From Prochlorococcus sp. AG-347-E23 (GTDB lineage: Bacteria; Cyanobacteriota; Cyanobacteriia; PCC-6307; Cyanobiaceae), in contig QCBH01000001.1 of the NCBI GenBank assembly GCA_003281685.1, positions 227,513-291,512 on the forward strand: 64,000 nt of DNA. Reading direction: 5' to 3'. The position numbers and the translations under genes are program-made. Positions 41,954-52,559 of this stretch are shown here, one piece after another; the stretch's first letter is position 1; each line of letters opens with the position of its first letter. The notes beneath the pieces were generated by a model. It had not been told where the DNA came from. It ran no database searches and worked only from the letters and a program-made list of their open reading frames with translations.

Positions 41954-42799
41954 TTGGATATTAACTCAATCAATCGTGTCGGCGCAAATATCAGAAAAGC
42001 TGGATTTTTTATTGTACTTTTTTATCTTCTTGTTGTTTTAATAATGAAATTTTTAGAGGCCAATAATTTTTTTGGCTATTCATTTTCAATGTTAAGCAAT
42101 GATATCTTTGCCCCTCCTTCTCTTAATCATTTTTGTGGCACAGATAGATTAGGAAGAGATGTTTGCTTAAGAACTTTGCAAGGATCATCTTTAGCGATAG
42201 AAGTTGTATTCTTAGCTATTCTTTTTTCATTAAGTTTGGGTTTGCCATTGGGATTATTAAGTGGTTATTTTGGTGGTTTTTTTGATAAATGCTTATCACT
42301 AATAATGGATACTATTTTTTCAATACCTGTAATTTTGCTTTCAGTTGTTGTTGCTTTTGTATTGGGTAAGGGTATCCTTAACGCGGCTTTGGCATTGTGT
42401 ATTGTTTACTCTCCTCAATATTTTAGATTAATCAGAAATCAGACAATATTGGTTAAATCAGAAACTTTTGTGGAGGCAGCTCAAGTTGCAGGAGCTGATG
42501 TTAAAACAATTATTTTTAAATATATTCTCCCAAATGTAATAACGCCATTGCCTATTCTGCTTACCCTAAATGCTGCAGATGCTGTTTTGGTATTAGGAAG
42601 TTTAGGATTTTTAGGCCTTGGCGTTCCTGCAGATGTCCCAGAGTGGGGAAGTGATTTAAATCTGGCTCTTGCCGCTTTACCTACAGGTATCTGGTGGACG
42701 GCTTTGTTCCCAGGTTTGGCAATGTTTTTTTTAGTTTTAGGTCTTTCTTTTATAGGAGAGGACCTTGAAGAAATTTTTGATAGTCAAAATTCTGAATAA
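41954..42799 (+). CDS. ABC peptide/oligopeptide transporter permease, DppC-like
   Basis: 'CGTDRLGRDVCLRTLQGS', 'VEAAQVAGADVKTIIFKYILPN'. Confidence 0.87.
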   Translation: MDINSINRVGANIRKAGFFIVLFYLLVVLIMKFLEANNFFGYSFSMLSNDIFAPPSLNHFCGTDRLGRDVCLRTLQGSSLAIEVVFLAILFSLSLGLPLGLLSGYFGGFFDKCLSLIMDTIFSIPVILLSVVVAFVLGKGILNAALALCIVYSPQYFRLIRNQTILVKSETFVEAAQVAGADVKTIIFKYILPNVITPLPILLTLNAADAVLVLGSLGFLGLGVPADVPEWGSDLNLALAALPTGIWWTALFPGLAMFFLVLGLSFIGEDLEEIFDSQNSE

Positions 42800-42801
42800 A
42801 T

Positions 42802-43473
42802 TTAGTTATCTGTAATAGGATCAAGTTCTCCTTTATCATTCAAATTTGGATATTCTTTAGCTGATTTTTTATACACCGCAGCTAATTCTGGGTAACACCA
42901 TTCAAAAAGCGTTTTTTGATATTCATCGATATTTAACCCTTCTCCATTAGCGGGCAATATACCTTTATTTTTTCTTTGGCGAACAGCTTCAAATAATAAT
43001 ATAGAAGCAGCAACTGAAACATTCAGAGATTGAACCATGCCTCTCATAGGTATAAAAATTGATTGATCAACCATTGATATAAGTTCATTACTTAGTCCCC
43101 ATTTTTCTGCTCCTAAAACAAAACATGTATTTTGAGAATAATCAAAATTTCTATAATCTACTGATTCACTATTAAGAGTCGTTCCATATAATTTAAAACC
43201 CTTATTCTTTAAATCAGATATTGCAGTGATAGTTTTTTCATGATTATTCAGTTTTACCCATTTTTGACTTCCTTGAGCAGTACTATTAAAAGTCTTAACG
43301 GCATTCGTTTTGCTAATAAAATTTGCTTCGAAAACTCCTGCTGCATCACATGTCCTTAATATCGCAGATAAATTATGTGGTTTATTGACATCCTCAACTA
43401 AAACAGTCAAGTTTTTCATTCTGCAATCTAAAACACTTTTGATTCGTTCAAATCTTCTTGGCAAAATTGACAT
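42802..43473 (-). CDS. trmH: SpoU/TrmH-family RNA methyltransferase
   Basis: 'NLSAILRTCDAAGV', 'LGAEKWGLSNELI', 'IPMRGMVQSLNVSVAASILLFE'. Confidence 0.88.
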   Translation of the reverse strand: MSILPRRFERIKSVLDCRMKNLTVLVEDVNKPHNLSAILRTCDAAGVFEANFISKTNAVKTFNSTAQGSQKWVKLNNHEKTITAISDLKNKGFKLYGTTLNSESVDYRNFDYSQNTCFVLGAEKWGLSNELISMVDQSIFIPMRGMVQSLNVSVAASILLFEAVRQRKNKGILPANGEGLNIDEYQKTLFEWCYPELAAVYKKSAKEYPNLNDKGELDPITDN

Positions 43474-43568
43474 TTATAATTTTTCACACTTTTAAATTAT
43501 ATTCAAAAAATATTGATTACCTATTAAATCTTTTGGTTTATAATGTTTTGGTAGTTTAAATTAACTAA

Positions 43569-43772
43569 ATGGCATACATAGAATGGGACTATACAGTAAT
43601 AACAAGTATGGTAGAAAAACAAGGGTGGGATTTACCTGATCGTGAATCGGAAGAATGGAATAAATTTAAAGATGAATTAGGAGAAAAAATGAGAGGTGTT
43701 GGACTTATTTTTGAAAAATATTGTAAATTTACTCCTGATGTAGGAGAAGGGGTTCATCTTCTAGATGAATGA
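43569..43772 (+). CDS. Small hypothetical protein
   Basis: 67 aa ORF in an intergenic position. Confidence 0.5.
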   Translation: MAYIEWDYTVITSMVEKQGWDLPDRESEEWNKFKDELGEKMRGVGLIFEKYCKFTPDVGEGVHLLDE

Positions 43773-43950
43773 TCATAAATAGTTTTAAACCATCGATGTA
43801 TCCCTTAATCAATGGCTTATTAATTAATAAGATAATATAATTTCACAAAATTAGAACTGGCAATTATTAAGGCTTTATAAAGCTTGTACTCTAAAAAAAA
43901 ATTTTTATTCCACAAAAAAGTTATTTAATTTCTATATTTGAATAAAAAAT

Positions 43951-44343
43951 ATGAAAAATAAATTAACTTTTTTATTCGATGGTGGTTGTCCACTTTGTTT
44001 GAGAGAAACAAATTTTCTTAAAAAAAGAGATACCTTAAATCAAATTACATTTATAGATATTAATAGTAAGGATTATGATCAAAATCTTTTTAATGACATC
44101 TCATATTCAGAAGCTATGTCAAACCTGCATGGGATTATTGAAAATGGTGAAATTATTAGGGGACTAGATGTACTTGCATATTCTTATGAATTAGTTGGTT
44201 TAGGTTGGGTTTATTATCCCTTGAAGATTAAGTTCTTATCACCATTATTGAGATTGGTTTACAGATATTGGGCAAAATATAGACTTCAAATTACAGGTAG
44301 ATCCGATATTGAAAAACTTTGTACCTCACAATGTGAACAATAA
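43951..44343 (+). CDS. DUF393-like thiol-disulfide protein
   Basis: 'TFLFDGGCPLCLRETNFLKKRD'. Confidence 0.87.
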   Translation: MKNKLTFLFDGGCPLCLRETNFLKKRDTLNQITFIDINSKDYDQNLFNDISYSEAMSNLHGIIENGEIIRGLDVLAYSYELVGLGWVYYPLKIKFLSPLLRLVYRYWAKYRLQITGRSDIEKLCTSQCEQ

Positions 44344-44345
44344 AT

Positions 44346-44582
44346 ATGGAAAGTATCGATATAGACAGAATAATAGAAATGTGTTGGGAAGATAGAACAC
44401 CCTTTGAAGCTATCGAGTATCAATTTGGTTTAAAAGAGGAAGATGCGATAAAAATTATGCGTCAAAATCTTAAACCCAAATCTTTCAAAGTCTGGAGAAA
44501 GAGGGTTTCGGGAAGAAATACAAAACATATGGCCCTTAAAGATTCAACTAGATTTAAATCTACTCATAAAAGAAAATTATAA
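44346..44582 (+). CDS. TIGR03643/DUF2805-like protein
   Basis: 'IDRIIEMCWEDRTPFEAIEYQFGLKEEDAIKIMRQNLKPKSFKVWRKRVSGR'. Confidence 0.8.
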   Translation: MESIDIDRIIEMCWEDRTPFEAIEYQFGLKEEDAIKIMRQNLKPKSFKVWRKRVSGRNTKHMALKDSTRFKSTHKRKL

Positions 44583-44585
44583 ATT

Positions 44586-44717
44586 TTGAAAAATATTTCT
44601 ACTAAAACTTGCCCTGTTTGCAATAGGCCGTTTGAGTGGCGTAAAAAATGGAAAAACTGTTGGGATGATGTTATCTACTGTTCAAAAAGATGCAGTAACA
44701 GGAAGTCGCAAAGATGA
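44586..44717 (+). CDS. DUF2256-like Cys-rich small protein, absent from the supplied ORF track
   Basis: TTG start; manual translation '[43 protein letters not shown]'. Confidence 0.82.
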   Translation: MKNISTKTCPVCNRPFEWRKKWKNCWDDVIYCSKRCSNRKSQR

Positions 44718-46204
44718 AACAAGTATCAATTATTTTCCCGAATCAACTTTTTAGAGAAAGCCCAATCTTAAAAATAAATTGTGAAGTTTTGATTTTGGAA
44801 GACTCATTATTTTTTGGAAATGATAAATTTCATAAATTAATTAATCATAAAAATAAGTTAGTTTTTCATAGAGCATCTATGCTCGCTTATAAAAATTATT
44901 TAGAAAAATCTGGCTTTAAAGTTTTATATATCGAAAACAAGAATAATCTTTCTACAGTTGACTACTTATCGGAATTTATCAAAGATAAATATCAGAAAAT
45001 AAATCTCATTGACCCTCATGATTTTTTAATAATGAAGAGGATTAATAATTTTGTTGAAAGTAATAATTTAGCTTTAAATATTTTGCCTTCTCCTATGTTT
45101 ATGAGCAGTGAAGATTTAAAAGATTTATTTGCATCAAATACAAAAAAACCTCTTATGGGAAGATTTTATGAGAATCAAAGAAAGAGCCAAAAGATATTAG
45201 TTAATCCTGATGATACACCTAAAGGTGGTAAATGGAGTTTCGATGAAATGAACAGAAAAAAATTACCAAAAAAAATAAATATACCCGATACACCTAAATT
45301 ACAAAAAAATAAATTTGTAGTTAATGCAGAAAGGTCATTAGCCAATTTTGATATTGAGTTTATTGGAGAAAGTAATAACTTTTTATATCCAACTAATTTT
45401 GAAGAGGCAGATGAATGGTTAAATGATTTTTTTAAACATAGATTTTTCTTATTTGGTGATTATGAGGATGCTATTTCTAAAGAAAATTCTTTTTTATGGC
45501 ACAGTTTACTCTCTCCTCTTTTAAATAGCGGATTATTAACCCCAGATGTAGTAGTAAATAAAGCATTACTTTTTGCAAAAAATAATAATGTTCCTATTAA
45601 CTCTTTAGAGGGCTTTATTCGTCAAATTATTGGATGGAGAGAATTTATTTGCCTCGTCTATAAAAAGTACGGAACAAAGATGCGAAATAGTAATTTTTGG
45701 AATTTTGAAGATAAGCCAATTTCAAAATCTTTTTATCAAGGAAATACAGGAATCGAACCAGTAGACGTTGTTATAAAAAATATTATTAAATTTGGTTATT
45801 GTCATCATATTGAGCGGCTAATGATTGTTGGCAACTTTATGCTTCTATGTAGAATTCATCCCAACCAAGTTTATAAATGGTTTATGGAAATGTTTATTGA
45901 TTCTTATGATTGGGTTATGGTCCCAAATGTTTACGGAATGAGTCAGTTTAGTGATGGCGGTATCTTTTCAACAAAGCCATATATATCAAGCTCTAATTAT
46001 GTAAAAAAAATGTCTAATTTTAAAAGTGGCCCATGGTGTGAAATATGGGATGGCTTATTTTGGAAATTTATTAAAGATAATGAAAGTTTTTTTAGAAAGC
46101 AATATCGTCTTGCAATGTTAACGAGAAATCTCGATAAAATGTCAGAGGAAAAATTAAATAATCACTTAAAAACGGCCGATAAATTTTTAAGAGATATTCA
46201 ATAA
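44714..46204 (+). CDS. Cryptochrome/deoxyribodipyrimidine photolyase-related protein (FeS-BCP type)
   Basis: '[15 protein letters not shown]', '[21 protein letters not shown]', '[32 protein letters not shown]'. Confidence 0.87.
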   Translation: MKQVSIIFPNQLFRESPILKINCEVLILEDSLFFGNDKFHKLINHKNKLVFHRASMLAYKNYLEKSGFKVLYIENKNNLSTVDYLSEFIKDKYQKINLIDPHDFLIMKRINNFVESNNLALNILPSPMFMSSEDLKDLFASNTKKPLMGRFYENQRKSQKILVNPDDTPKGGKWSFDEMNRKKLPKKINIPDTPKLQKNKFVVNAERSLANFDIEFIGESNNFLYPTNFEEADEWLNDFFKHRFFLFGDYEDAISKENSFLWHSLLSPLLNSGLLTPDVVVNKALLFAKNNNVPINSLEGFIRQIIGWREFICLVYKKYGTKMRNSNFWNFEDKPISKSFYQGNTGIEPVDVVIKNIIKFGYCHHIERLMIVGNFMLLCRIHPNQVYKWFMEMFIDSYDWVMVPNVYGMSQFSDGGIFSTKPYISSSNYVKKMSNFKSGPWCEIWDGLFWKFIKDNESFFRKQYRLAMLTRNLDKMSEEKLNNHLKTADKFLRDIQ

Positions 46205-46309
46205 ATTAAGAGTAATGACCTACAGTTGTCTTTGAAAAATTAAAAGAATATTATGTAATGAAGAAATATTAAGTAAGGATGTTAGCTTAAGTAAAATTAG
46301 ATTTATGTA

Positions 46310-46489
46310 ATGAGAATCGGAACACTTTTTTTAAAAAGTAATTCGACGGGAATTATCACTTTTTCTGAATTAGATTGGATAACTACCCATCAATCTATTT
46401 TCACTAGGTTGGAGGAATCCGTAGCAATTAAATTAGGCAGAATGCTTGATGCAGGATCTATCAATATTGGTTGCCGTTTGAAATCCTGA
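46310..46489 (+). CDS. Small hypothetical protein, below ORF-track cutoff
   Basis: 59 aa: MRIGTLFLKSNSTGIITFSELDWITTHQSIFTRLEESVAIKLGRMLDAGSINIGCRLKS*. Confidence 0.55.
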   Translation: MRIGTLFLKSNSTGIITFSELDWITTHQSIFTRLEESVAIKLGRMLDAGSINIGCRLKS

Positions 46490-46508
46490 ATAAGTTTTTA
46501 TTTTAATA

Positions 46509-46652
46509 ATGAAGTATCAAAAAGAGAAAAAAATATTTTTTCGGGAAAGAATCCATTCTTTAAATATCTTTCTTTTTTTAGGATTTAATCTTTCACTTAT
46601 TTCTGTCTTAGGTTTTATTTGGTTTAATTCTGCAATTGAAAAAGTAGTTTAA
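46509..46652 (+). CDS. Small putative single-TM protein, below ORF-track cutoff
   Basis: 47 aa: MKYQKEKKIFFRERIHSLNIFLFLGFNLSLISVLGFIWFNSAIEKVV*. Confidence 0.5.
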   Translation: MKYQKEKKIFFRERIHSLNIFLFLGFNLSLISVLGFIWFNSAIEKVV

Positions 46653-46702
46653 ATTTTTGAATTTTTTGTATATTAAAGTTATCTTTAAAAATTAATTATA
46701 TT

Positions 46703-48019
46703 TTGAGCATAGGATATTTACAAAGAAAGGCAGCTTGGGAAATTTTATTAAAAGTTAGTTCTGGTGATTTTTCTGATCATGCTCTTGAAAAGGTTTTAAA
46801 AAATTATCAATTTAATCCTCTTGATATAGCTTTTATTACGGAATTATCTTTTGGATGCATAAGGTATAGAAAATTTCTTGATCTTTGGACGGATCATACA
46901 TCAAAAATTACTCATAAAAAGCAGCCTCCAAAGTTAAGATGGCTTCTGCATATAGGTTTGTATCAACTATTGAAAATGGATAAAATCCCATTTCCTGCTG
47001 CTATTTCTACCACTGTAGAAGTAGCTAAAAAAACAGATTTAAATGGTTTAGCAGGAACTGTAAATGCGATATTGAGAAATGCATCAAGAAAATTAGACCA
47101 AAAAATCTTTCCGGAATTATCTTCTGATAGAAAAGAAAGAATTTCATATCTTGAATCATTTCCATTATGGCTTGTGAAGGATCTTTATAAATGGGTCGGC
47201 AATAGCGAGGGTGAAAATATCATTAAGGCATTTAATAAAAAACCATCAATTGATTTGAGAATTAACTCATTAAAAACTAATTTAGATAACTTTTTGAAAG
47301 TTCTTCATGAAAATAAAATTGATGCAGAAATTATTAATGATTTACATAATGGAATTTCTTTAAAATCTAATCCAAGATCTATAAAAAATTTACCAGGATA
47401 TAGTGATGGACTTTGGACAATTCAAGATAGATCTTCTCAGTGGATAGCACCTCTCTTAAATCCAAAAGAAGGTGAAAAGATTTTAGATGCTTGTGCAGCT
47501 CCAGGAAGTAAGTCTACCCACCTTGCAGAATTAACAAATGATAGTGCTGAAATCATTGCCGTAGATAGATCAGCAAAAAGATTGAAAATACTGCAATCAA
47601 ATTTAGAAAGGTTAAATTTGAAATCTGTTAATACCCTTAAGGCTGATGCTACGAGTTTGATTGAATTAAATCCTAAGTTTATATCTTATTTTGATAAGAT
47701 TTTATTAGATGCTCCATGTTCAGGCATTGGAACTCTTTCCAGGAATCCAGATTCTAGATGGTCTTTAAGTAAAGAAAAAATAAAATCTTTAACTTTATTA
47801 CAGGAAAAACTTTTGGAGAGTATTTTCCCTCTTTTGAAAAAAGATGGCACTTTAGTTTATTCAACTTGTACTATTTGTCCAGATGAAAATAATTTATTAA
47901 TTGAACGATTTATTGAAAAAAATAAAACTTTAAAATTGGTTAGCCAAAAGCAAATTTTCCCTAGCTTGGATTATCCTGGTGATGGATTTTATTCTGCAAT
48001 AATTTCTTATAAATCTTAA
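46703..48019 (+). CDS. rsmB: 16S rRNA m5C967 methyltransferase
   Basis: NusB-like N-term plus 'ILDACAAPGSKSTHLAEL' and 'LLDAPCSGIGTLSRNPD'. Confidence 0.92.
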   Translation: MSIGYLQRKAAWEILLKVSSGDFSDHALEKVLKNYQFNPLDIAFITELSFGCIRYRKFLDLWTDHTSKITHKKQPPKLRWLLHIGLYQLLKMDKIPFPAAISTTVEVAKKTDLNGLAGTVNAILRNASRKLDQKIFPELSSDRKERISYLESFPLWLVKDLYKWVGNSEGENIIKAFNKKPSIDLRINSLKTNLDNFLKVLHENKIDAEIINDLHNGISLKSNPRSIKNLPGYSDGLWTIQDRSSQWIAPLLNPKEGEKILDACAAPGSKSTHLAELTNDSAEIIAVDRSAKRLKILQSNLERLNLKSVNTLKADATSLIELNPKFISYFDKILLDAPCSGIGTLSRNPDSRWSLSKEKIKSLTLLQEKLLESIFPLLKKDGTLVYSTCTICPDENNLLIERFIEKNKTLKLVSQKQIFPSLDYPGDGFYSAIISYKS

Positions 48020-48028
48020 AAATATAAT

Positions 48029-49807
48029 TTATTTATTAATTGGAATTTTATAAATTTCAGATATGAACTTCTTCCATAAATAAGCTGCATTCCCACTAGA
48101 TAATTCAGATTCCTTGTTATCGTCGTAACCTATCCAGATCCCTGTTGTAAGGTTATCAATGGAACCAATAAACCAGAGATCTTTATTTCCATCAGATGTT
48201 CCTGTTTTCCCATAAATTTTCTTTCCTTTTATAGAGGCTGCTTTTGAAGTGCCTTCTTTTACAGATTTTTCAAGAAGTTTATTTATTTTCTTGTTTATTT
48301 TTAAATCTAATATTTTCTTGGAAATAGATTTATTTTCCCAAATAGGTTGTTTTTTAAATGATTCTATTTTTTCTATGATTTCAGGGTTTTGAATCTTCCC
48401 ATTATTATTAATTGCAGAATATGCATTTGTGATGTTTAAAAGATTATCTCCGTAGGCACCAATAGCTAATGATGGGAATTCCTCAAACTCTTGCTCGTAA
48501 CCTAGTCCAAATGAATTCGCTAAATTAATAGTATTTTTTAAGCCGATTTTTTTTGTTATTGATATTGGAACGATATTTGATGAACTTTTAAATGATTCAA
48601 TCAAAGATATTGAACCTCTATAGTCTTCTGAAAAATTTTTTGGGCAATAACTTTCCCAGCATATTGGTAAGTCTTCAAATTTATCGCTTAATTTTATTCC
48701 TTCTATTAATGCAGCAGCATAAGGGATTATTTTAAAAGTAGAACCTAAAGGTCTTACAGATGAAATCACTCTATTGTATTCGTTAATTGATGGATTTTTG
48801 CTGGTTATCATTGTCCTGATTAGTCCAGTTTTTGATTCAATTGATAACAGAGCAAATTCAAGTTCTTTAGGCCCAGCATATCTTGATATTTTTTGACCTT
48901 TTTCTTGCCAATCTTTTTTGATAGAAGATTTAATTCTTAAAAACTTATAATCATTTTTACTTCCAATTTTTTTATCTGTTTCCTGAAGAATAAAGTTTAT
49001 TAGTAATTTATCATCTAAAAAATTATCAGCTGTTTGATAATTTAACTTTATTTTTTCTTTAATAGCCTGATTCTTATTTGCTAGAGAAATATATCCATCA
49101 ACATACATTGATTCAAGAACTTTATTTCTATTTTTAATAGCTAGTTCTAAATTTTGATAAGGTGAATAAATTGATGGAGCTGGAGCTAATCCTGCAATTA
49201 ATGCGATCTCTGATAATGTCAATTCTTCTATAAATTTTCCAAAATAAACTTGGGCAGCCTCGTCTACCCCGTATGCTCCTGATCCTAGATAAATATTATT
49301 TAAATATAATTTTAAAATTTGATTTTTGTTATACCTAAATTCAAGTATGAGTGATATAAATATTTCTTTGATTTTTCTTTGAAAACTTAAATCATTATTT
49401 AGAAAAAGTAATCTAGCAACTTGTTGTGTAATCGTACTTCCTCCCTCTTTAACATAACCACTTCTAATATTTTGAATAAGGGCACGTGAAATACTTTTTA
49501 AATCTATTCCATGATGTTTATAAAATCTTTTATCCTCAGAAGATATAAAAGAATGTTTAAGAAAAAATGGAATTTTATGATAACTATTATCTATTTCAAA
49601 TTTGCGGCTTAATTTGCTTATTATTTTATTATCAGAAGATGATATTACGTAAGAATATTTGATTTCCCGAGACTTTTTATTTTTAGAAACGTCAAATTTT
49701 AAGGTATTAAATATTAGATTAAAAAAATAAAAAGATACTCCAGAAAAAATTAATATTTGAATTATTAAAACAAAAGATTTGAATTTAATCTTTTGCACCT
49801 TAAGCAA
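48029..49807 (-). CDS. Class A penicillin-binding protein (transglycosylase/transpeptidase)
   Basis: 'SSEDKRFYKHHGIDLKSISRA', 'GGSTITQQVARLLF', 'SSNIVPISITK', 'GKTGTSDGNKDLWFIG'. Confidence 0.93.
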   Translation of the reverse strand: MLKVQKIKFKSFVLIIQILIFSGVSFYFFNLIFNTLKFDVSKNKKSREIKYSYVISSSDNKIISKLSRKFEIDNSYHKIPFFLKHSFISSEDKRFYKHHGIDLKSISRALIQNIRSGYVKEGGSTITQQVARLLFLNNDLSFQRKIKEIFISLILEFRYNKNQILKLYLNNIYLGSGAYGVDEAAQVYFGKFIEELTLSEIALIAGLAPAPSIYSPYQNLELAIKNRNKVLESMYVDGYISLANKNQAIKEKIKLNYQTADNFLDDKLLINFILQETDKKIGSKNDYKFLRIKSSIKKDWQEKGQKISRYAGPKELEFALLSIESKTGLIRTMITSKNPSINEYNRVISSVRPLGSTFKIIPYAAALIEGIKLSDKFEDLPICWESYCPKNFSEDYRGSISLIESFKSSSNIVPISITKKIGLKNTINLANSFGLGYEQEFEEFPSLAIGAYGDNLLNITNAYSAINNNGKIQNPEIIEKIESFKKQPIWENKSISKKILDLKINKKINKLLEKSVKEGTSKAASIKGKKIYGKTGTSDGNKDLWFIGSIDNLTTGIWIGYDDNKESELSSGNAAYLWKKFISEIYKIPINK

Positions 49808-50747
49808 CTAAAAAACTATGTCCTATCGCTAAAGCTGTAACTAACATCCCAGTGATAAGGAATGGTTGGGCACTCGCTTGATATTTGACATCAAACTTTA
49901 GAGGATCTCTTAGTAACCACATATCTTGAAATGTTATTTGTGGAATTACCAATAAAACCAAAATTACAGATGCTAAATGTTGACCAATAATGACTAATAC
50001 TATAACCATTGCTAATTGAAAAATATCAATCAGTCCTGCACTTATTCTACTTGCATTTTTAATTCCAAAAACTACTGGTAGAGAATTCAAGCCAAGCTTT
50101 GAGTCTCCTTCAACACTTTTGAAATCATTAATAACAGCAATTCCAAGTCCTGAGAGGCTATAAGCAAGTGTTAGTATCGCCGTCACGATTGTTAATTTCC
50201 CAAACAAGGCTTGTCCTGCCCACCAAGGTAAAGCTATATAAGATGCTCCTAATGCATAATTCCCAAGCCAACCATTCTGTTTTAATTTGAGTGGTGGAGC
50301 AGAATATATATAACTAACAAAGGAACCTCCTAATGCCAAAAGTAAGACGGAGGGGAAGCTGTGCTTAGCATATAAATCTAATAGAAAAGCAACTATTAAA
50401 CCCGCTATAAGTAATACCCAGATTTGTATTTTTACATCTTTAATTGAAATTTTCCCAGAAGGAATTGGTCTATTTGGTTCATTAATTGCATCAATTTCTT
50501 TATCAAAAAAATCATTTATGGTTTGGGTATAACCAGCCAGAAGCGGTCCACTCATCAACATACATGCTAATGAAGCTAGAACATTACTAAATGTCCATTC
50601 AAAATTCCCACTTGCAGCTGCTCCACAAATAACTCCCCATATCAAAGGGATCCACGTTATGGGTTTCATTAACTGTATACGGAGTTTCCATATACTTGAT
50701 GTTTCAGAGGCACCTTTAATTCCTAATAGTTGTTTTGGATCATTCAC
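49800..50747 (-). CDS. chlG: Chlorophyll synthase
   Basis: UbiA-family; 'TQTINDFFDKEIDAINEPNRPIPSG'. Confidence 0.94.
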   Translation of the reverse strand: MNDPKQLLGIKGASETSSIWKLRIQLMKPITWIPLIWGVICGAAASGNFEWTFSNVLASLACMLMSGPLLAGYTQTINDFFDKEIDAINEPNRPIPSGKISIKDVKIQIWVLLIAGLIVAFLLDLYAKHSFPSVLLLALGGSFVSYIYSAPPLKLKQNGWLGNYALGASYIALPWWAGQALFGKLTIVTAILTLAYSLSGLGIAVINDFKSVEGDSKLGLNSLPVVFGIKNASRISAGLIDIFQLAMVIVLVIIGQHLASVILVLLVIPQITFQDMWLLRDPLKFDVKYQASAQPFLITGMLVTALAIGHSFLVA

Positions 50748-50755
50748 TTTATTCT

Positions 50756-50980
50756 TTAACCTTTCTCAATTTCTTCTGGGAAAAACCAATTTTGCTCACC
50801 ATTCTGAAATTTTGCGGTGATTCCAATACTTCTGCCGTCTGTCATTTTATAGCCTGTTATTACGGCTTTAGGACTCGAGGATATTTGATCGATTAATTTA
50901 GCTGGTAGTCTATCTTTTACTTTGTTAATGTTAATTTTGATTTTACTACCGATTTTGGGTAATAATTTTGTTTCAGCCAT
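50756..50980 (-). CDS. DUF2862-like small protein
   Basis: 'GSKIKININKVKDRLP...TGYKMTDGRSIGITAKFQNGEQNWFFPEE'. Confidence 0.65.
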   Translation of the reverse strand: MAETKLLPKIGSKIKININKVKDRLPAKLIDQISSSPKAVITGYKMTDGRSIGITAKFQNGEQNWFFPEEIEKG

Positions 50981-51039
50981 AAGAGGTAAAATGGAAGCTA
51001 TTATGCAAGATTAACAGCATTTGGACAATTTTTACTAAA

Positions 51040-51810
51040 ATGGTAGCTCTTCGTTTAATTCCTTGTTTAGATGTCGCCCATGGCAGAGTGGTTAAAGGTG
51101 TAAATTTTGTTAACTTGAGAGACTCAGGCGATCCTGTTGAATTGGCTTGTAGGTATTCTGATGAGGGTGCAGATGAATTGGTATTCTTAGATATTAGAGC
51201 TAGTGTAGATAATAGAAATACATTAGTTGATCTTGTCTCTAGGACCGCAAAATCAGTAAAAATCCCATTTACAGTAGGTGGAGGAATAGATTCTGTTTCT
51301 TCAATTAATGATCTTTTAAGAGCTGGAGCGGATAAAGTAAGTTTGAATTCTTCTGCAGTTAGAAATCCAGATTTAATTTCTAAAAGTTCTAGAGAATTTG
51401 GCAATCAATGTATCGTGATAGCAATTGATGCTCGAAGAAAAGTTAATAAGTTTGGTGAGTGGGAGGTATATGTAAAAGGAGGGCGAGAAAATACTGGTAT
51501 AGATGTATTAAGTTGGGCAAAGAAAGTTGAGGAGTTAGGCGCTGGGGAAATATTGCTTACTTCAATGGACGGTGATGGAACACAGAATGGATATGATTTG
51601 AATCTGACAGAATCTGTTGCAAATATTGTTGATATCCCAGTAATTGCTTCCGGAGGAGCAGGCTCTCTAGAAGATATCTATGATGTTTTCAAAGAAGGCA
51701 GGGCATCAGCAGCACTTTTAGCATCATTACTTCATGATAAGAAACTTACTTTAAAAGAAATAAAAACTTTCCTCCTCGAAAAAAAACTTTCAATTAGACC
51801 ATATGAATAA
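51040..51810 (+). CDS. hisF: Imidazole glycerol phosphate synthase subunit HisF
   Basis: '[30 protein letters not shown]'. Confidence 0.96.
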   Translation: MVALRLIPCLDVAHGRVVKGVNFVNLRDSGDPVELACRYSDEGADELVFLDIRASVDNRNTLVDLVSRTAKSVKIPFTVGGGIDSVSSINDLLRAGADKVSLNSSAVRNPDLISKSSREFGNQCIVIAIDARRKVNKFGEWEVYVKGGRENTGIDVLSWAKKVEELGAGEILLTSMDGDGTQNGYDLNLTESVANIVDIPVIASGGAGSLEDIYDVFKEGRASAALLASLLHDKKLTLKEIKTFLLEKKLSIRPYE

Positions 51811-51852
51811 AAATTTTAATTTAATCCCAAAAAATAAGTTAAAAATTTAAAA

Positions 51853-52554
51853 ATGAAATTTACAAAAACTATCGAAGTTAGAAATATATTTAATAAAATT
51901 TCCTACAAATATGACTTTTTAAATAATCTATTAAGTTTTGGGCTGCACAGATTATGGAAAAAGAAATTAGTTAATTTATTGGAACCTTTAAATGGTGAAG
52001 ATTGGGCTGATTTATGCTGTGGAACTGGTGATTTAGCATTCTTAATTTCTGAGAGAGTTAGTCCAAGGGGTTCAATAACTGGGATTGACAGTGCAGAGGA
52101 TATTTTAAATATTGCAAAGAAAAAATCAGAGCTTAAAAAAAATAAATTTATTAAATGGGAAATTAAAGATGTATTAGAAATTAATGATTATTCAAAAAAT
52201 TTTGATGGGATTTGTATGTCATATGGACTAAGAAACTTGAATAATGTTGAAGAAGGAATAAAAAAAGTTTTTTATCTTTTGAAGGATAAAGGAAGGGCAG
52301 GATTTTTGGATTTTAATCACTCAAGAAGAAATTCTTTATCTAATATTTTTCAGAAAATTTATTTAAGATTAGTTGTAGTAACTATTTCGCGGCTTTTTAA
52401 TTTAGGTCCAGAGTACGCATATATTGAAAAAAGTATTAGAAATTTTCCAAAAAAAAATGAGCTTATAAATATTGCTAAGGAAGTTGGATTTAAAAAAGCT
52501 GAATTTAGGACTATTTTGGGGGGGCAAATGGGAATACTAATTTTAACTAAATAA
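51853..52554 (+). CDS. menG: UbiE/MenG-family quinone methyltransferase
   Basis: 'IFNKISYKYDFLNNLLSFGLHRLWKKKLV', 'YGLRNLNNVEEGI'. Confidence 0.92.
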   Translation: MKFTKTIEVRNIFNKISYKYDFLNNLLSFGLHRLWKKKLVNLLEPLNGEDWADLCCGTGDLAFLISERVSPRGSITGIDSAEDILNIAKKKSELKKNKFIKWEIKDVLEINDYSKNFDGICMSYGLRNLNNVEEGIKKVFYLLKDKGRAGFLDFNHSRRNSLSNIFQKIYLRLVVVTISRLFNLGPEYAYIEKSIRNFPKKNELINIAKEVGFKKAEFRTILGGQMGILILTK

Positions 52555-52559
52555 AGAAT

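Noticed and set aside
50973-51404. 143-aa minus-strand ORF overlapping hisF (50973-51404)
   Set aside because: hisF is unmistakable; the antisense ORF has no recognisable motif.
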